From assembly GCF_020379485.1 (NCBI RefSeq), contig NC_063435.1, positions 434,001 to 498,000 of the forward strand: a stretch of DNA of 64,000 nt. Reading direction: 5' to 3'. Numbering within the stretch: position 1 is the first letter of the stretch; every line of letters starts with the position of its first letter. The translations under genes were made by a program, and so were the position numbers. Source of the DNA: Brassica napus. Taxonomy: Eukaryota; Streptophyta; Magnoliopsida; Brassicales; Brassicaceae. Below the pieces are notes generated by a model. That model saw only the letters and a program-made list of their open reading frames with translations. It had not been told where the DNA came from and searched no databases. This document shows, piece after piece, positions 1 through 10,438 of the stretch.

Positions 1-157
1 TTTTGATGTATCTAAGGACAATCAGTACCACCTTTTTACTCTGGCCACTACTTCTAGTATAGGCATAGAGTAGTTGATAACGTGGTGAATAAGTTTAGTT
101 TCAGTAAGTATCTGTCATGCATTGTCAACGAGTTCTTAATATAGACTATCTTTTCAG

Positions 158-1530
158 GCAAGATTTGTCAAAAGAAGGCAGCGGCTTCTGGGTCCTAATT
201 CTTCTACCTTGAAGGTTTGTTGTCTATCTGGTTTTAAGTCCTATGATTAATCTTTAGAGATGGTCATTTATAGTCATAGTGATGCTAGTAGTGTGATACT
301 ATTGTATACTTATGCAAACTTCTGCTTTTTTGCTTTGGGGCTTTTAATGATTTTGGTTTCTTGCAGGCGATGGAAATATTATTAGACTGTTACATTCTAA
401 TTCAGGTAATTGTGTGTGAATCTTTTGCAAATGTCTCACATATCTTCTTGATTCCTTGGGGTTTATCTGCGTCTAACAGGGAAGTACTGTAGCCGCAATG
501 GGTTCTTTTAAAGGTCTAAAACAAGTTCGAAGAGTTGTGGAAGAGTGCCTACGTAATGAGATTCATCCGGTATATCAGATAAAGGTGTGTATGAAGTATT
601 TCTCTGTTACTGGTGGTTCTTTGTGTTTCGAGCCTATGTCTAATTGGTTTATATGCTTCCGCACTTGGTTATGCAGAATCTCATGATGAGAAAGGAACTG
701 GCAAAGGATCCAGCGCTTGCAACTGAAAGCTGGGCTAGGTTTCTTCCTACTTTCAGGAAGTACGGGCCTTCTTTCTTTCTAATTTATGGCTATTGAATCG
801 GGTGACATTCTCAGTAACTCATCTATCTATTTCAAATTTGATTCCTCAGGAAGAATGTTCAGCAAATCAAGCCCAAAAGCAAGGAGAAGAAGCCATATAC
901 AACATTACCTCCTGAACAGACGCCTAGCAAGGCAAGAAAACTTGCTTCTAGTTTCAGCTTTTGATTATTCTTTTTTTCCTGCAAATCCGTTGACCTTGTT
1001 GTATGATTTTTTCCAGGTTGATAAGCAGTTGGAGTCTGGGGAATACTTCATGAATGACCAAAAGAAGGCAGATAAGAAGTGGCAGGAGAAGCAAGAGAAA
1101 CAGTCGGAGAAGAGTGCAGAGAAGAAAAGAAAGAGAGATGCCTCGTTCCTCCCACCTGAGGTCTCTCTCTTCTTGCCTTTTTGTTGTCACAATATCAAAA
1201 CCGAGTCTCTCTCTCTTTCTCTACTAGAAGTTTTCTAACACTACTCATTGTACTTTGAATTGCAGGAACCTACTCAGAACAACAACTTAAACAAATCTGA
1301 GGAGAGCAAGAAAGATATAACCGAGTTAACACAATCCTTAAAGGTAATGAAGTCTTTAAATCTTGTGGCTCTGTTCAAATGGTTACATCGAGGAGAATTG
1401 GCACTGAGTTAGTTGTTTGTTTGTTGTTGATTATCTATGGTTTTGGTTTCAGAGCAAGACAAAGGAGTTGAAGAAGCAGAAGAAGACACAAGAAAAAGTG
1501 AATGCAGAGGAGTATATTGCTGTTGCATGA
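158..1530 (+). CDS. KRR1: KRR1-type small-subunit processome protein, 3' part
   Basis: C-terminal 221 codons of a KRR1-family protein (KH-like RNA-binding factor of the nucleolar SSU processome, needed for 18S rRNA maturation); the 5' part lies left of the window. Exons read in frame: 158-214, 367-405, 480-584, 677-759, 850-931, 1017-1160, 1266-1343, 1453-1530. Visible hallmarks are the end of the KH domain ([18 protein letters not shown]), the family segment [17 protein letters not shown], and a Lys/Glu-rich charged tail typical of KRR1. The fifth intron (932-1016) has a GC donor (AG|GCAAG) instead of GT; all other introns are GT-AG. It is followed by the SWIB gene in the same direction, as in the Arabidopsis At5g08420-At5g08430 order. 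Family assignment is firm; the orthologue is inferred. Confidence 0.9.
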
Positions 1531-2400
1531 AGATAAATCTTAAGTTACTGAAGATTAATCTTAAAGCCTTTTTGTTTGAAAATTTTAAAATATTGATTTG
1601 TTCAAAACTATATAAACAAGTTCAATCTTAATTATTATGGAGCCACTAAATAGTTTCTCATAAATATTTAAACACCAGCAAGCTTATCATTGGTGTATAA
1701 ATTAAAATGTATATCATCTGCAAGCTTAAACAAAATCATCTAAATAATATTCTTGTGTATATTTAAGATTAGTGGAAAAGTAAAAGTTATCACTCACTTT
1801 CTCAATATTTACTTTCTTGATTTGTCCCTTTTCTCTTTTAATATTTGTATTTTCCTTATTTCATCCCTTATACAGTTTTATATAAATTTTTTAAATTGAT
1901 AACAATGGAAAAATATTTTTTCAAAAATAAATATATACAACTATTTTCCACTCTATACTGAGTGTGTTTTGCATTTCGAAATCACCTGCACATATTAAAA
2001 AATAATTATAAAATAATTTTGTCGCTTATTTAGTTAAAGATAAATATTTTATATTTTTGTTTCTTATATTCTTACTTTCTACTTTCTGTTAGCTTCACAA
2101 ATAGAAAGTGGGAGAGGATTGATTTGCGTCGTAGCGATTCTCGGATTAAAAAAGTCGCCGCCGGAGAATCTGAGCTCTCGCCGATCGTCTTCCCCCGCCG
2201 AAATTTTTGTGCTTTTCCGGCGATCCGTTGCGGTCTTATCCTCTCTCTCTCTCTCTCTCTCCAATTTGAATTTTCCTACACTTGTCAAGTGATAATTTCT
2301 ACGGCAAGACACGAGTTTAGTTTAGTTTCTGGTAATAAGAATCAGTTACAGCTTCACCCTCCTTGTAAAGGTTTAGACTTTAGACGAATAGAGTAGTTTT
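1531..2400. other. intergenic, AT-rich, with putative 5' leader of the SWIB gene
   Basis: About 570 bases of AT-rich sequence without coding potential, followed by a GC-richer part from about 2110 that probably holds the promoter end and 5' UTR of the downstream gene. A (CT)n run lies at 2240-2262. The short overlapping ORFs here (2079-2312 minus, 2124-2396 plus) resemble no family I recognise. Confidence 0.5.
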
Positions 2401-2438
2401 GAGTGAGAGAACGTTTTGGTAGAAGAGAGGTGTGTAAA

Positions 2439-4986
2439 ATGGGAGACATGACTTGGGTTGAAGAGGGCACTAGCCACTTGACTAGCTCAAGGAAAAGGAA
2501 AGCTAGAGCTAAGCGTTTCGAGTTCATAGGATGGGGTTCAAGACAACTCATCGAGTTTCTTCACTCTCTAGGCAAAGACACAACCACCAAGATCTCTAGA
2601 TTCGAGGTTAGCGAGGCTATCTCAAGGTACATTGCTGAGAACGGTCTCATAGATTCCTCAAACAAGAAGAAAGTCGCGTGTGACCATAGGCTGATGTCGC
2701 TTTTCGGGGCTAAGACGATACTGAGGATCAAGGTCTATGATCTACTGGAGAAGCATTACGAGGAGAATCAGGATGATGCGGATTTTGATTATCTGTACGA
2801 GGATGAGGCGCAGATTGTGAGTCGTTCGGAGAAGGTGGTTAAGATAAGGAAGGTTGTTGAGAAGAAGCCTAGAGGTATTTTTGCGAAGATGGTGAGTGAG
2901 AATGTTAAGATGGTCTACTTGAGGAAGAGTTTGGTTCAGGAGCTGGTCGAGAAGTCTCAGGAGGCCTTTGAGGGTAAAGTGTTGGGGAGTTTTGTGAGGA
3001 TTAGGTCTGACCCTAATGATTATCTTCAGAAGAATCCTTATCAGCTTGTTCAGGTCACAGGTAATGTTTCTGAAAGTCTATATATCTGGTCTGCAGTAGA
3101 AAGCTGAGCTCTCTTTGTACGTTTTGTTTTTTTTGTCTGTTATCTAGGCGTGAAGAAGGAGCCTGGGACTGATGGTTTTCTTCTTCAGGTTACTAATTGT
3201 GTAAAAGACGTTTCTATCTCTATGCTATCTGATGATGATTTCTCCAAGGTAATTTACTTAGAAATTTTGTTCATTTCTCAAGTTTTGTGCTTCCAGTTGA
3301 TTGATAAATCAGGTACCTGTGTGCTTTGACAGCCAGCCACTGGGTTTCTATTTTCATTATTAAATTTGTTTGACTAGTGTCTATTCTAGCCTTATAGTTT
3401 ATGGTGTATCATTCATTAGCTTTTATGTAAATATTTTGTAGGAGGAATGTGAAGATTTGCATCAGAGAATAAAGAACGGTTCTCTTAAGCAGCCCACAAT
3501 TGTAAGTTTGTTTTCTATCTCTGGATTAAAGATAAGCACTTATTTGTCACCTATTCCAACAACTAGCTCACCTTTTTCTGCTTATGGAGTTTTAAGACTT
3601 CTTTTTTTGTGGCTTTTTAATCAAAATTCATTTGAACTTTTGGCTAGGTGGAGATGGAAGAAAAGGCTCGAAGTTTACATGAAGATCAGACAAAACACGT
3701 ATGCATGCTAACTTCCTCTCCTGCTTCATTTCTGTATCGCCTGTTTACCTCAGCTCTTGAGCATGACTTCAGTGATGACATTGATCAAGCTTTAACTGTG
3801 TTTCTAGCTGAAAAATACTCATGTGGTTCTATTTCTTTGACTGACTCAACTCTTGTGGTGACTGAACTTATTAGTGGCTTGGAAGAGAACTGGCATCGTT
3901 ACAAAAGCGTATTGCTCAAGCCACTGAGAAGGGATGGCGAAGAGAATATCCTTTTATACGACTTAATATCATTAGGATAGTGAGATCTGAAACGTCTGTG
4001 AATTGTTTTTCTTGATTTCATGAGTTGTTACGCTGTCTGAGTATCTGGAAAAGAGGGAGCTTCTTCAGACTCCAGAAGAACAGTCCCGGCTACTCCGTGA
4101 ACTTCCAGAAGTGATTGGAGAGGAACTTGTACCAAACCCTGAAGCGTCCCCTGAGGCTCATAAGAGTGACAATGAACAACGATTGAGCGAATCTCCAATA
4201 TCAAGCATCCAAGAAACCCCAGAAGTCCGCAACCTCTTTGGTGGAGACGATCAGCAGTGTAGTAATGGTTTTCTGATGTCAAACACTATCACAACTCCGG
4301 GAATCACGTCTCATGCTGTGGACTTGCCAACATGGACTGCTTCTGCAGGTGCGTCATAACAATGTGTAGCGTTCTTGTTTCAGTGTGTTTGCATCTTGCC
4401 ATGGCTATGCTGGTTTTGGTAGAGGAATTGATGTAAGGATCTTCTAAAGATTTGCATCTTCTCAATTACAGGTGATGAATCTCTTCATAGAGATGTAGAG
4501 CAGACAGCAAATGGCATCACTGGAGAAGAAGAAACGCCAACTAAAGAGCCTGAAGTTTCTCAGCTTCAGTCAAGCATACCAGTATTAAATCATAACAACG
4601 GATCTCAAGCTCAGCCAAATCCATCAGAGATAATAGAGCTTAGCGATGGCGATGAAGACGAGAACTGTGGTGATGGAGAGACTCTAGACCCTACAGTTGA
4701 ACATGTTCAGGTTCTGAGCTCTCCTCCCTCCTCCGCTTGCCTATCTGAAAAGAAAAGGAAAAGGGACAGGCGCACACCATATGATAGAGAGAAGGCAAGC
4801 TGGCTATACAAAGATCCTCAGGGTGATATACAAGGACCTTTCTCTCTCACAGAACTCAAAGCTTGGAACGACGCAGATTACTTCTACAAAGGCTTCAAGG
4901 TTTGGATGACAGGACAGAGCTTGAGCTCTGCAGTTTTGCTAACCGATGTTCTTCGTGGAGTTTTTTTAGCTAATGGAAGTACCTGA
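2439..4986 (+). CDS. SWIB/MDM2, Plus-3 and GYF domain protein
   Basis: Nuclear chromatin/transcription-type protein of 578 aa, closest in architecture to Arabidopsis At5g08430. Exons: 2439-3060, 3148-3248, 3442-3501, 3648-3698, 3875-3945, 4032-4348, 4472-4986. Domains in order: SWIB fold at about residues 30-110 (RFEFIGWGSRQLIEFLHSLG), Plus-3 domain at about 135-230 (LGSFVRIRSDPNDYLQKNPY), an acidic Ser/Glu-rich linker, and a C-terminal GYF domain (WLYKDPQGDIQGPFSLTELK) that should bind proline-rich ligands. No PHD finger is present, unlike some relatives. ATG 2439 was chosen because it opens the SWIB-containing frame; ATG 2448 is also possible, and the frame extends up to a GTG at 2403. The fifth intron (3946-4031) is an AT-AC intron of the U12 class. 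Confidence 0.88.
3946..4031 (+). other. U12-type AT-AC intron
   Basis: 86-base intron with donor ATATCCTTTT, a near-consensus minor-spliceosome 5' site. A branch-site match TTTCTTGAT lies at 4008-4016, its A 16 bases before the end, and the intron ends TTAC. Joining GA at 3944-3945 to G at 4032 gives the continuous frame KGWRRE-LSEYLEKR. No GT-AG pair here keeps the frame and this conserved segment. Confidence 0.85.
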
Positions 4987-6056
4987 AGAGAGTGAAGACT
5001 AGATTCATTGATCTTTATTTGTCTTAAGATTGCAATAGGTTTTGGTTCTCCATTTAAGTAAACTGCAAATAAAAGAAAAACCATAGTAGCATTTTTATGA
5101 CCTTAAAGTTAAAGACTCCATAAGATGAACAGATTGTTGTTTTATCAAATCATATTATTCTGCAGAATCTTGTCTATATCTATAGTGATTAGTGAATCTT
5201 GTTGTCAATGACTGTTAAACTTAGGAACTGATTCCTTTTGCAGAATATAGTTAAGTATCTCATCACACATTCAAACAGAGACATCCCATTTAAAACAAAA
5301 CAAAAAAACCGTTGTTTGGTTTTAGATAGTTGGGGAGAAAGTTTGCTGTGACGTGACGTCTTTCAGAAACTGCATGCATTTTCTTCCTTCTTTAACTTCC
5401 TTTCTCTATTCCTTCACGGCAAAAGGTAGAAATATAACTCCTCACAATGTGTCATTATGTTTGACCAAACAAATTAACAAGTGACACAAACCCAAAAAAG
5501 GTTATCACTAAAGGGGGTAAAGAGTCTTTTCCTCTTTCCTCTATATTCTTCTCCTGTTATTCCTCTTCTCTTTTCTGGTACATGAACAAGTTCTGAGCTG
5601 TGACCATTAAACAACAACAGTCTTTATACCTTCTTTTAGTTCTCTCTCTCTCGCTCTCTCTCTTTGTTGTTTTCTTCTGTTTTAAGTTTCTTGATTTGGG
5701 TTCAGAAACGTGCATTTGCCTTCACTTGCTGCCTCAGCTTGCTCTTCGGGTATCTCTTTGGTCCTTTTTAAGAATCATTTCCTGTGATTCTTGTCGGGAT
5801 TCATAGATGAACAAGTTCTCTCATCATATGAGCAAGTTAAACACCATAAAGATGACAAAAGAAGCAATGTTTAAGACATTACAAAGCCATTTTCATTTTC
5901 ATTTCTACAATTAGTAACATCATTTTGATATAGATTTTTGAGTATACAACAATCAAAAGCAAATTCAGGTTTGAGTACACAATTGCCTCTTCTTTTGTCA
6001 CAGGTCAGAGGCCAAAAGGAGACGGGTGTAAACCAAAGCCTGTTTAGTCACAACAT
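4987..6056 (+). promoter_or_regulatory. VQ31 upstream region with probable 5' UTR intron
   Basis: Gap between the SWIB stop and the VQ gene. It contains TGACGTGACGTC at 5349-5360 (paired TGACG/ACGT cores, a bZIP/TGA-type element) and a TTGACC W-box core near 5461. A pyrimidine-rich leader with a CT run lies at 5640-5662. A sequence typical of a 3' splice site (TTTGTCACAG) ends at 6003, so a 5' UTR intron is likely between about 5750 and 6003. Short upstream ORFs such as 5600-5806 lie in the presumed leader. Site functions are inference. Confidence 0.4.
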
Positions 6057-6533
6057 ATGAATAACAAAGGAAGTCAGAACTTTACAACCTGCAAGCCGGT
6101 TACTACATTTGTTCAAACTGACACCAACACTTTCAGAGAAATCGTGCAGCGGTTAACAGGTCCATCAGAGAACAACAATGCTGCAGAAGTACCAGAAGGA
6201 ACATTGATAAAACCCGCCACGCAAAAGAAGCCAACTTCTAAGCTTCACGAGAGAAGGCCTTGTATGAGGCCAAAGCTTGAAATTGTCAAACCTCCTCTAA
6301 GCTTTAAGCCCAATGGCACAAGACCATCATCAAAATCTGGTATTACCACCCCTTCTTCATTGTTCTCTGACTTGTCCTTGATAGAAGGGGACCAAGCAGA
6401 ACCAGAGGAGAGAGCTATTAAGGAAAGACGCTTTTACTTACATCCATCACCAAGGTCTAAACCAGGGTATACAGAGCCAGACTTGCTTACTTTGTTTCCT
6501 TTGACATCTCCAAATTCAAGTGGCAGACCATAG
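6057..6533 (+). CDS. VQ31: VQ motif protein (VQ31-like)
   Basis: Intronless 158-aa protein. The VQ motif is FREIVQRLTG (FxxxVQxLTG) at about residues 26-35, in the extended context FVQTDTNTFREIVQRLTG. VQ proteins bind WRKY transcription factors through this motif in the nucleus and modulate defence and growth genes. The rest is low-complexity, rich in Pro/Ser/Lys, with repeated Ser-Pro sites (HPSPRSKPG, PLTSPNSSG) that look like MAP-kinase-type targets. The C-terminus LLTLFPLTSP is typical of the subgroup with VQ31 (At5g08480 in Arabidopsis), which also fits its place between the SWIB and MYBS2 genes. The ATG is the first in the frame. Confidence 0.88.
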   Translation: MNNKGSQNFTTCKPVTTFVQTDTNTFREIVQRLTGPSENNNAAEVPEGTLIKPATQKKPTSKLHERRPCMRPKLEIVKPPLSFKPNGTRPSSKSGITTPSSLFSDLSLIEGDQAEPEERAIKERRFYLHPSPRSKPGYTEPDLLTLFPLTSPNSSGRP

Positions 6534-7031
6534 ATTCAACAGATTAATCATAAAGCTTGTTCTCTTCCTACTACCTCAAAAGATCATGTACATGTAACAT
6601 TTTCACAGCAGTATCATTCAAAGAGTAAAAACTGTTCACTCTCTGTAACATTTCTGCAATGTTTTGTTCTTTGTGTAGACCTTTATGATCTAGCTTTGCA
6701 GCGTACAGTATACAATCTCCAGTTGAACCAAACCGAAACATTACACAACAGAGTTTCAAAGATGCTAAAACCATATAAAGAAGATGTAGTAGCTTTGCAT
6801 CTTGATTCAAATCTAGGCACATAGGCTTTTATTGTGTTCCAAGTACAAAAAGAAAGTTTATTTGTTTTTGCTTCTACAGACTGAAAACTAAACCACATGA
6901 TCTTAATATCTTATTAGAAAAAATCCCCCACAAAACTAAAGTAAAAGAAAAAAAAAATTCACTCAAAAGGAACAAAGCTTGAATATGTCCTTTACACATC
7001 TTTCTTACACCTAAAACGTATTTCTCAGACG
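6534..7031. other. convergent 3' region between VQ31-like and MYBS2-like
   Basis: Roughly 500 bases between two stop codons facing each other. It should contain both 3' UTRs and polyadenylation signals. The two ORFs here on the minus strand (6571-6822, 6683-6898) overlap each other and show no recognisable domain. Confidence 0.5.
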
Positions 7032-7942
7032 TTACCTATGAGCCGTTGGTGTCCTCGGCATTGTGGTGTACGGCATCTGAGGAACCACTGAGCCAGGGAC
7101 TGGAGCAGCAAAAGCCATGTGAGGTGGAGCTGGGAGGTTCACAGGTGTTCCAACTACTGGTTGACCTATGCTTGGTGCTCCATACACAGAAGGTCCCGGT
7201 GTTGATTGTTGTGAGACACCTTGCTTGGCTGGTTTGTTTCCTCCTCCAGCAACAGTACCAGCAGAACCATTGTTGTTGTTGTTCTGACCAGTGATAGGTC
7301 CTTGTGGAGTTGAGACATCAGCGTCACCAACACTAGTGATGTCATGAATGCTTGTTCGTCTCCTCTCTTTATTCATCGAGTTCAGACGAATGAAGTACTT
7401 TTGAGCGTGGCTAGCGACTTGTGTCGGTGTTCTTGTCACCACAAAGTTACGAGAAATGCTGCGCCAATCACCTTTACCATACTTATCCAAACCAAGAAGA
7501 AACAACCTGCAAAACACAGACTATTAGTTCAGCAAACAGATTAGCATCCTCAAATAAACAAAAGATCACATTCACACCTGTGCTCATCCTCAGTCCAGGC
7601 AATACCCTTCCGCCGTTCTTGATCTGACTTTGCTTTAGACTCGCCCACATGACTGTTTCCTCCTTTCTTAGTGTTCCCTCCTTCATCATCACCATCACCA
7701 GATCCTCCTTGAGGAGAATTATAAGCAGGAAGTGGCACACATCCTGATTCAATCCTACTAACATCCTCAACTAAAACCTCGTAGTGTTCTTTAATCTGCT
7801 CAACGCTTTTCCCAGGAACATCAGCAGCAATCTTCTCCCACTTTTCATCAGATTCATCTGTATAACTAGCAAGAGCTCTCTCAAAGGCTATATCATCTTC
7901 CCTACTCCACACAGACCAGTCACTAACTTCCTCCACAGTCAT
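7032..7942 (-). CDS. MYBS2: MYB-related transcription factor, SHAQKYF class (MYBS2-like)
   Basis: 279-aa nuclear MYB-related factor in two coding exons (7578-7942 and 7032-7506 on the minus strand). The N-terminal SANT/MYB repeat ([16 protein letters not shown]) is followed by an acidic linker, then a second MYB repeat ([19 protein letters not shown]) ending in SHAQKYF. That repeat recognises TATCCA-type sugar-response elements in this family. The C-terminal tail is rich in Gly, Asn, Gln and Pro and is probably an activation/repression domain. The architecture and the start [12 protein letters not shown] match Arabidopsis MYBS2 (At5g08520). A 5' UTR intron at about 8022-8195 and a leader with a GA/CT microsatellite are likely. 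Confidence 0.9.
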
Positions 7943-8233
7943 TTTCCAATCAAACCCACCAAAAAATTCGATTGAATAAACACTAACCCCTCTCTAAAAT
8001 CCTAGATTCCAATCAGAATCTCTGCAAAGTTTGGACCTTTAGCGTTTCCACAAACGAGCAACTACTCAGATTATCAACAGAGAACTCTAATCAGCGAGAG
8101 AGAATCTCGGAGGGTTTTATATCGAAAAGGGAATCTCTAAATCTACAGAATCAAATTCCCTAAAAACAAGGGCGATAAACTCTACAAGATTATACCTTTG
8201 CGGTACTCTACTGGAGAACTAAGAACAAAGCAG

Positions 8234-8235
<2 letters not shown>

Positions 8236-8267
<32 letters not shown>
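8236..8267. repeat. GA microsatellite in the MYBS2-like 5' leader
   Basis: Uninterrupted (GA)n tract of about 30 bases, reading as (CT)n on the coding strand of the MYBS2-like gene, in its probable first non-coding exon. Confidence 0.8.
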
Positions 8268-8269
<2 letters not shown>

Positions 8270-8299
8270 GAGTTCACACGACGAAGAAGTGTAAAAGAT

Positions 8300-10279
8300 T
8301 GAAACTTTGAAATGAAAGAGAAGATTAGGGATTGCGACAAGTTGAAGGAGAGAAGGAGAGAGGTCAAAAAGCCATTGTTAAAGGAACAGTGATGATAACT
8401 ATAACACCATTGATAGCTACAGTTTTCACTGCTCTGCTCTGCTGTTTTTCTACTTTTAATTAATTTTTTTATAACAACTATTATTTTTATATACAAAGTA
8501 ACATTACACATAAAGTAATAAAATAAAAATACAACTAAATACAAATTTAAAATATAATAAAATATTGCAATACATAGAATTAAAATCTGGAGAAGCTTTT
8601 TTATGAACATTCTTAATGCAATCTTTCATGCTGAAAATAAAATACTTTTATTTAATTTTTATTTACCTTGTTTTCTCTCTTTTAAATTTGGCTCCGGTGA
8701 CATATAGTATTAGAGTTAAATCGCAGTATTATTTGTAGTTCGATGTAACTTGCAGTAAAAAATATGTGGTAAAAACTGTAAGTTTATGTGGTAAATTTTG
8801 CTTTATCATTTATTAAAACTTATGACTGGTAATATTTTCGATGTATAAGTTGCAGTATGAGTTCTAAATAAAAAATTGAATATATAAATTGATAAATAAA
8901 TTTTTTTATTAAGCTCTTTTTAACACAAATAAAAAGAAAAATAAAATTTATTTTAAATAAGTATAAAAATTTGAAAAAGAATTTTCAGTATATATTATTT
9001 TCTAAGTATTCTATAGAAGATTTGAAAAAATTATTAGAATAAAATAGACTATCATGAAAGATATATTCATTAAAATTAATAATTTATAAAATCTTAAAAT
9101 AAAACAAATAAATATTACCCCCACTCTCCCCTACACCCACGACCAATATTCCCAAATCTACGTTTGCATCTTATTTGTTCAATATATATTATTTTGTATA
9201 AGGTCCTGTTCACGATTTTCATTTTTCTTAAAACAAAAAAAAAATCAATCAAATTTGTAACTCAACTTCTAAAACATAGGATTTTGGTTGATGTAGGTTT
9301 ATATTTGAGTTAGCAAATTTATAAAGGGTTTAAAATTGTAACACAAATACAACACATCTTAAATCAAACTTAAAATCAAAAAAAAAAACTAAATTTAATG
9401 CATGATTGGTAACATTTTTGAATTATAAACCTAACTCAAACTTAATTAATGGTAATTCTTGTCACCAATCAAATCTTTTATATATGTATTTTTGCATTAA
9501 TTAATGTAAATTATTTTGGGCTCTTTTAATTTTTACATGGGCCAACAAAGTAAATCTTTAATGGGTTTTAATTGGACCACTAAACGGCAATTCATAATGG
9601 TTTTTGTCTTAACCAAATGATATCTATATTATACCAAGTAATTATCTTTTGGCAAGATTATATCAGTTATTTTAATACTGGAAGATTGTTAATATGGCAT
9701 GATGTAAATTACATATTAGATTTTATCAACTGAAGAATGTAGTTCACTTGACATATATAATTTTTTTTCTTTCAACTTTTGGAGATCTGGTGGTGTAATT
9801 AGATTAGGAAAGAAATTGAAAAGGGGACAAAGAAGATAGGGGAAGATGTTGACGTCTTATCCACCCAAGAAAAAAAGATCCGATCAGACCGGTCCCCTTC
9901 CCTACTTGTCCCATCTATTCACAGGTCTCTTACCATTTTATATCTCTTTCCCTTTCTCGAATTTTCTAGGTGGTGGGTAACTACTGGTTTGAAATGTAAA
10001 AGTTACACGTTAGATTTAGATTCTAGCTATTACGTCTAATCCCCCTTTATTTCAAACATGAAGACGGTTTTGTTTGATTGTTCCCAAAATGTGCTCTCAT
10101 ATAGTAGTCATAAGTAAACAAGCAAACAATGAAGAAACAAGAGTAAGAGCTCTTTCTGATACAACTTGAATCAAGTTTTACATAAACATTTAACACGAAT
10201 ACATTACCTTCTTCTCCTTCTGAAGTAGCTTTGCATTCCAAAACCTCTAATAGTGTTCTTCAGATTTTTTATTTCCATG
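8300..10279. other. AT-rich intergenic region left of the copia element
   Basis: About 2 kb with homopolymer-rich AT sequence and no convincing gene on either strand. The final 230 bases (about 10047-10279) adjoin the copia insertion and are probably old 3' flank of the CI51 relic. The minus ORF 10047-10241 has no recognisable domain. Confidence 0.4.
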
Positions 10280-10431
10280 TGACAAATTAGGTTTTGATAA
10301 TCTTTTTTCTTATTCATATGGCGTTAACTAGCCCTCACATATATACTCATACAATCCCGACCTTATAGGAAACTTTACGTAACCGAATATATGGCCAAAT
10401 CATATTTATGGGATCTTAACATATCCCAATA
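10280..10431 (-). repeat. copia LTR (3' LTR in element orientation)
   Basis: 152 bases, on the plus strand running from TGACAAATTAGG to CATATCCCAATA. It differs from the other LTR by a T/C in the TCTTTTTTC stretch and a G/A in TTTACGTAACC. Its outer flank carries CCATG, one half of the target duplication. Confidence 0.93.
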
Positions 10432-10438
10432 CCCCCCC

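Noticed and set aside
786..1238. 150-codon ORF across KRR1 exons and introns
   Set aside because: It arises because the GC-AG intron contains no stop; the family alignment requires the intron to be removed.
3648..3980. Continuous 110-codon ORF through an intron of the SWIB gene
   Set aside because: The family segment RELASLQKRIAQATEKGWRRE lies in a different frame from 3875, which requires an intron 3699-3874.
8182..8610. 142-codon minus-strand ORF upstream of MYBS2
   Set aside because: It is low complexity (Leu/Ile/Ser runs from AT-rich DNA and the GA repeat) and lies in the leader/promoter region.
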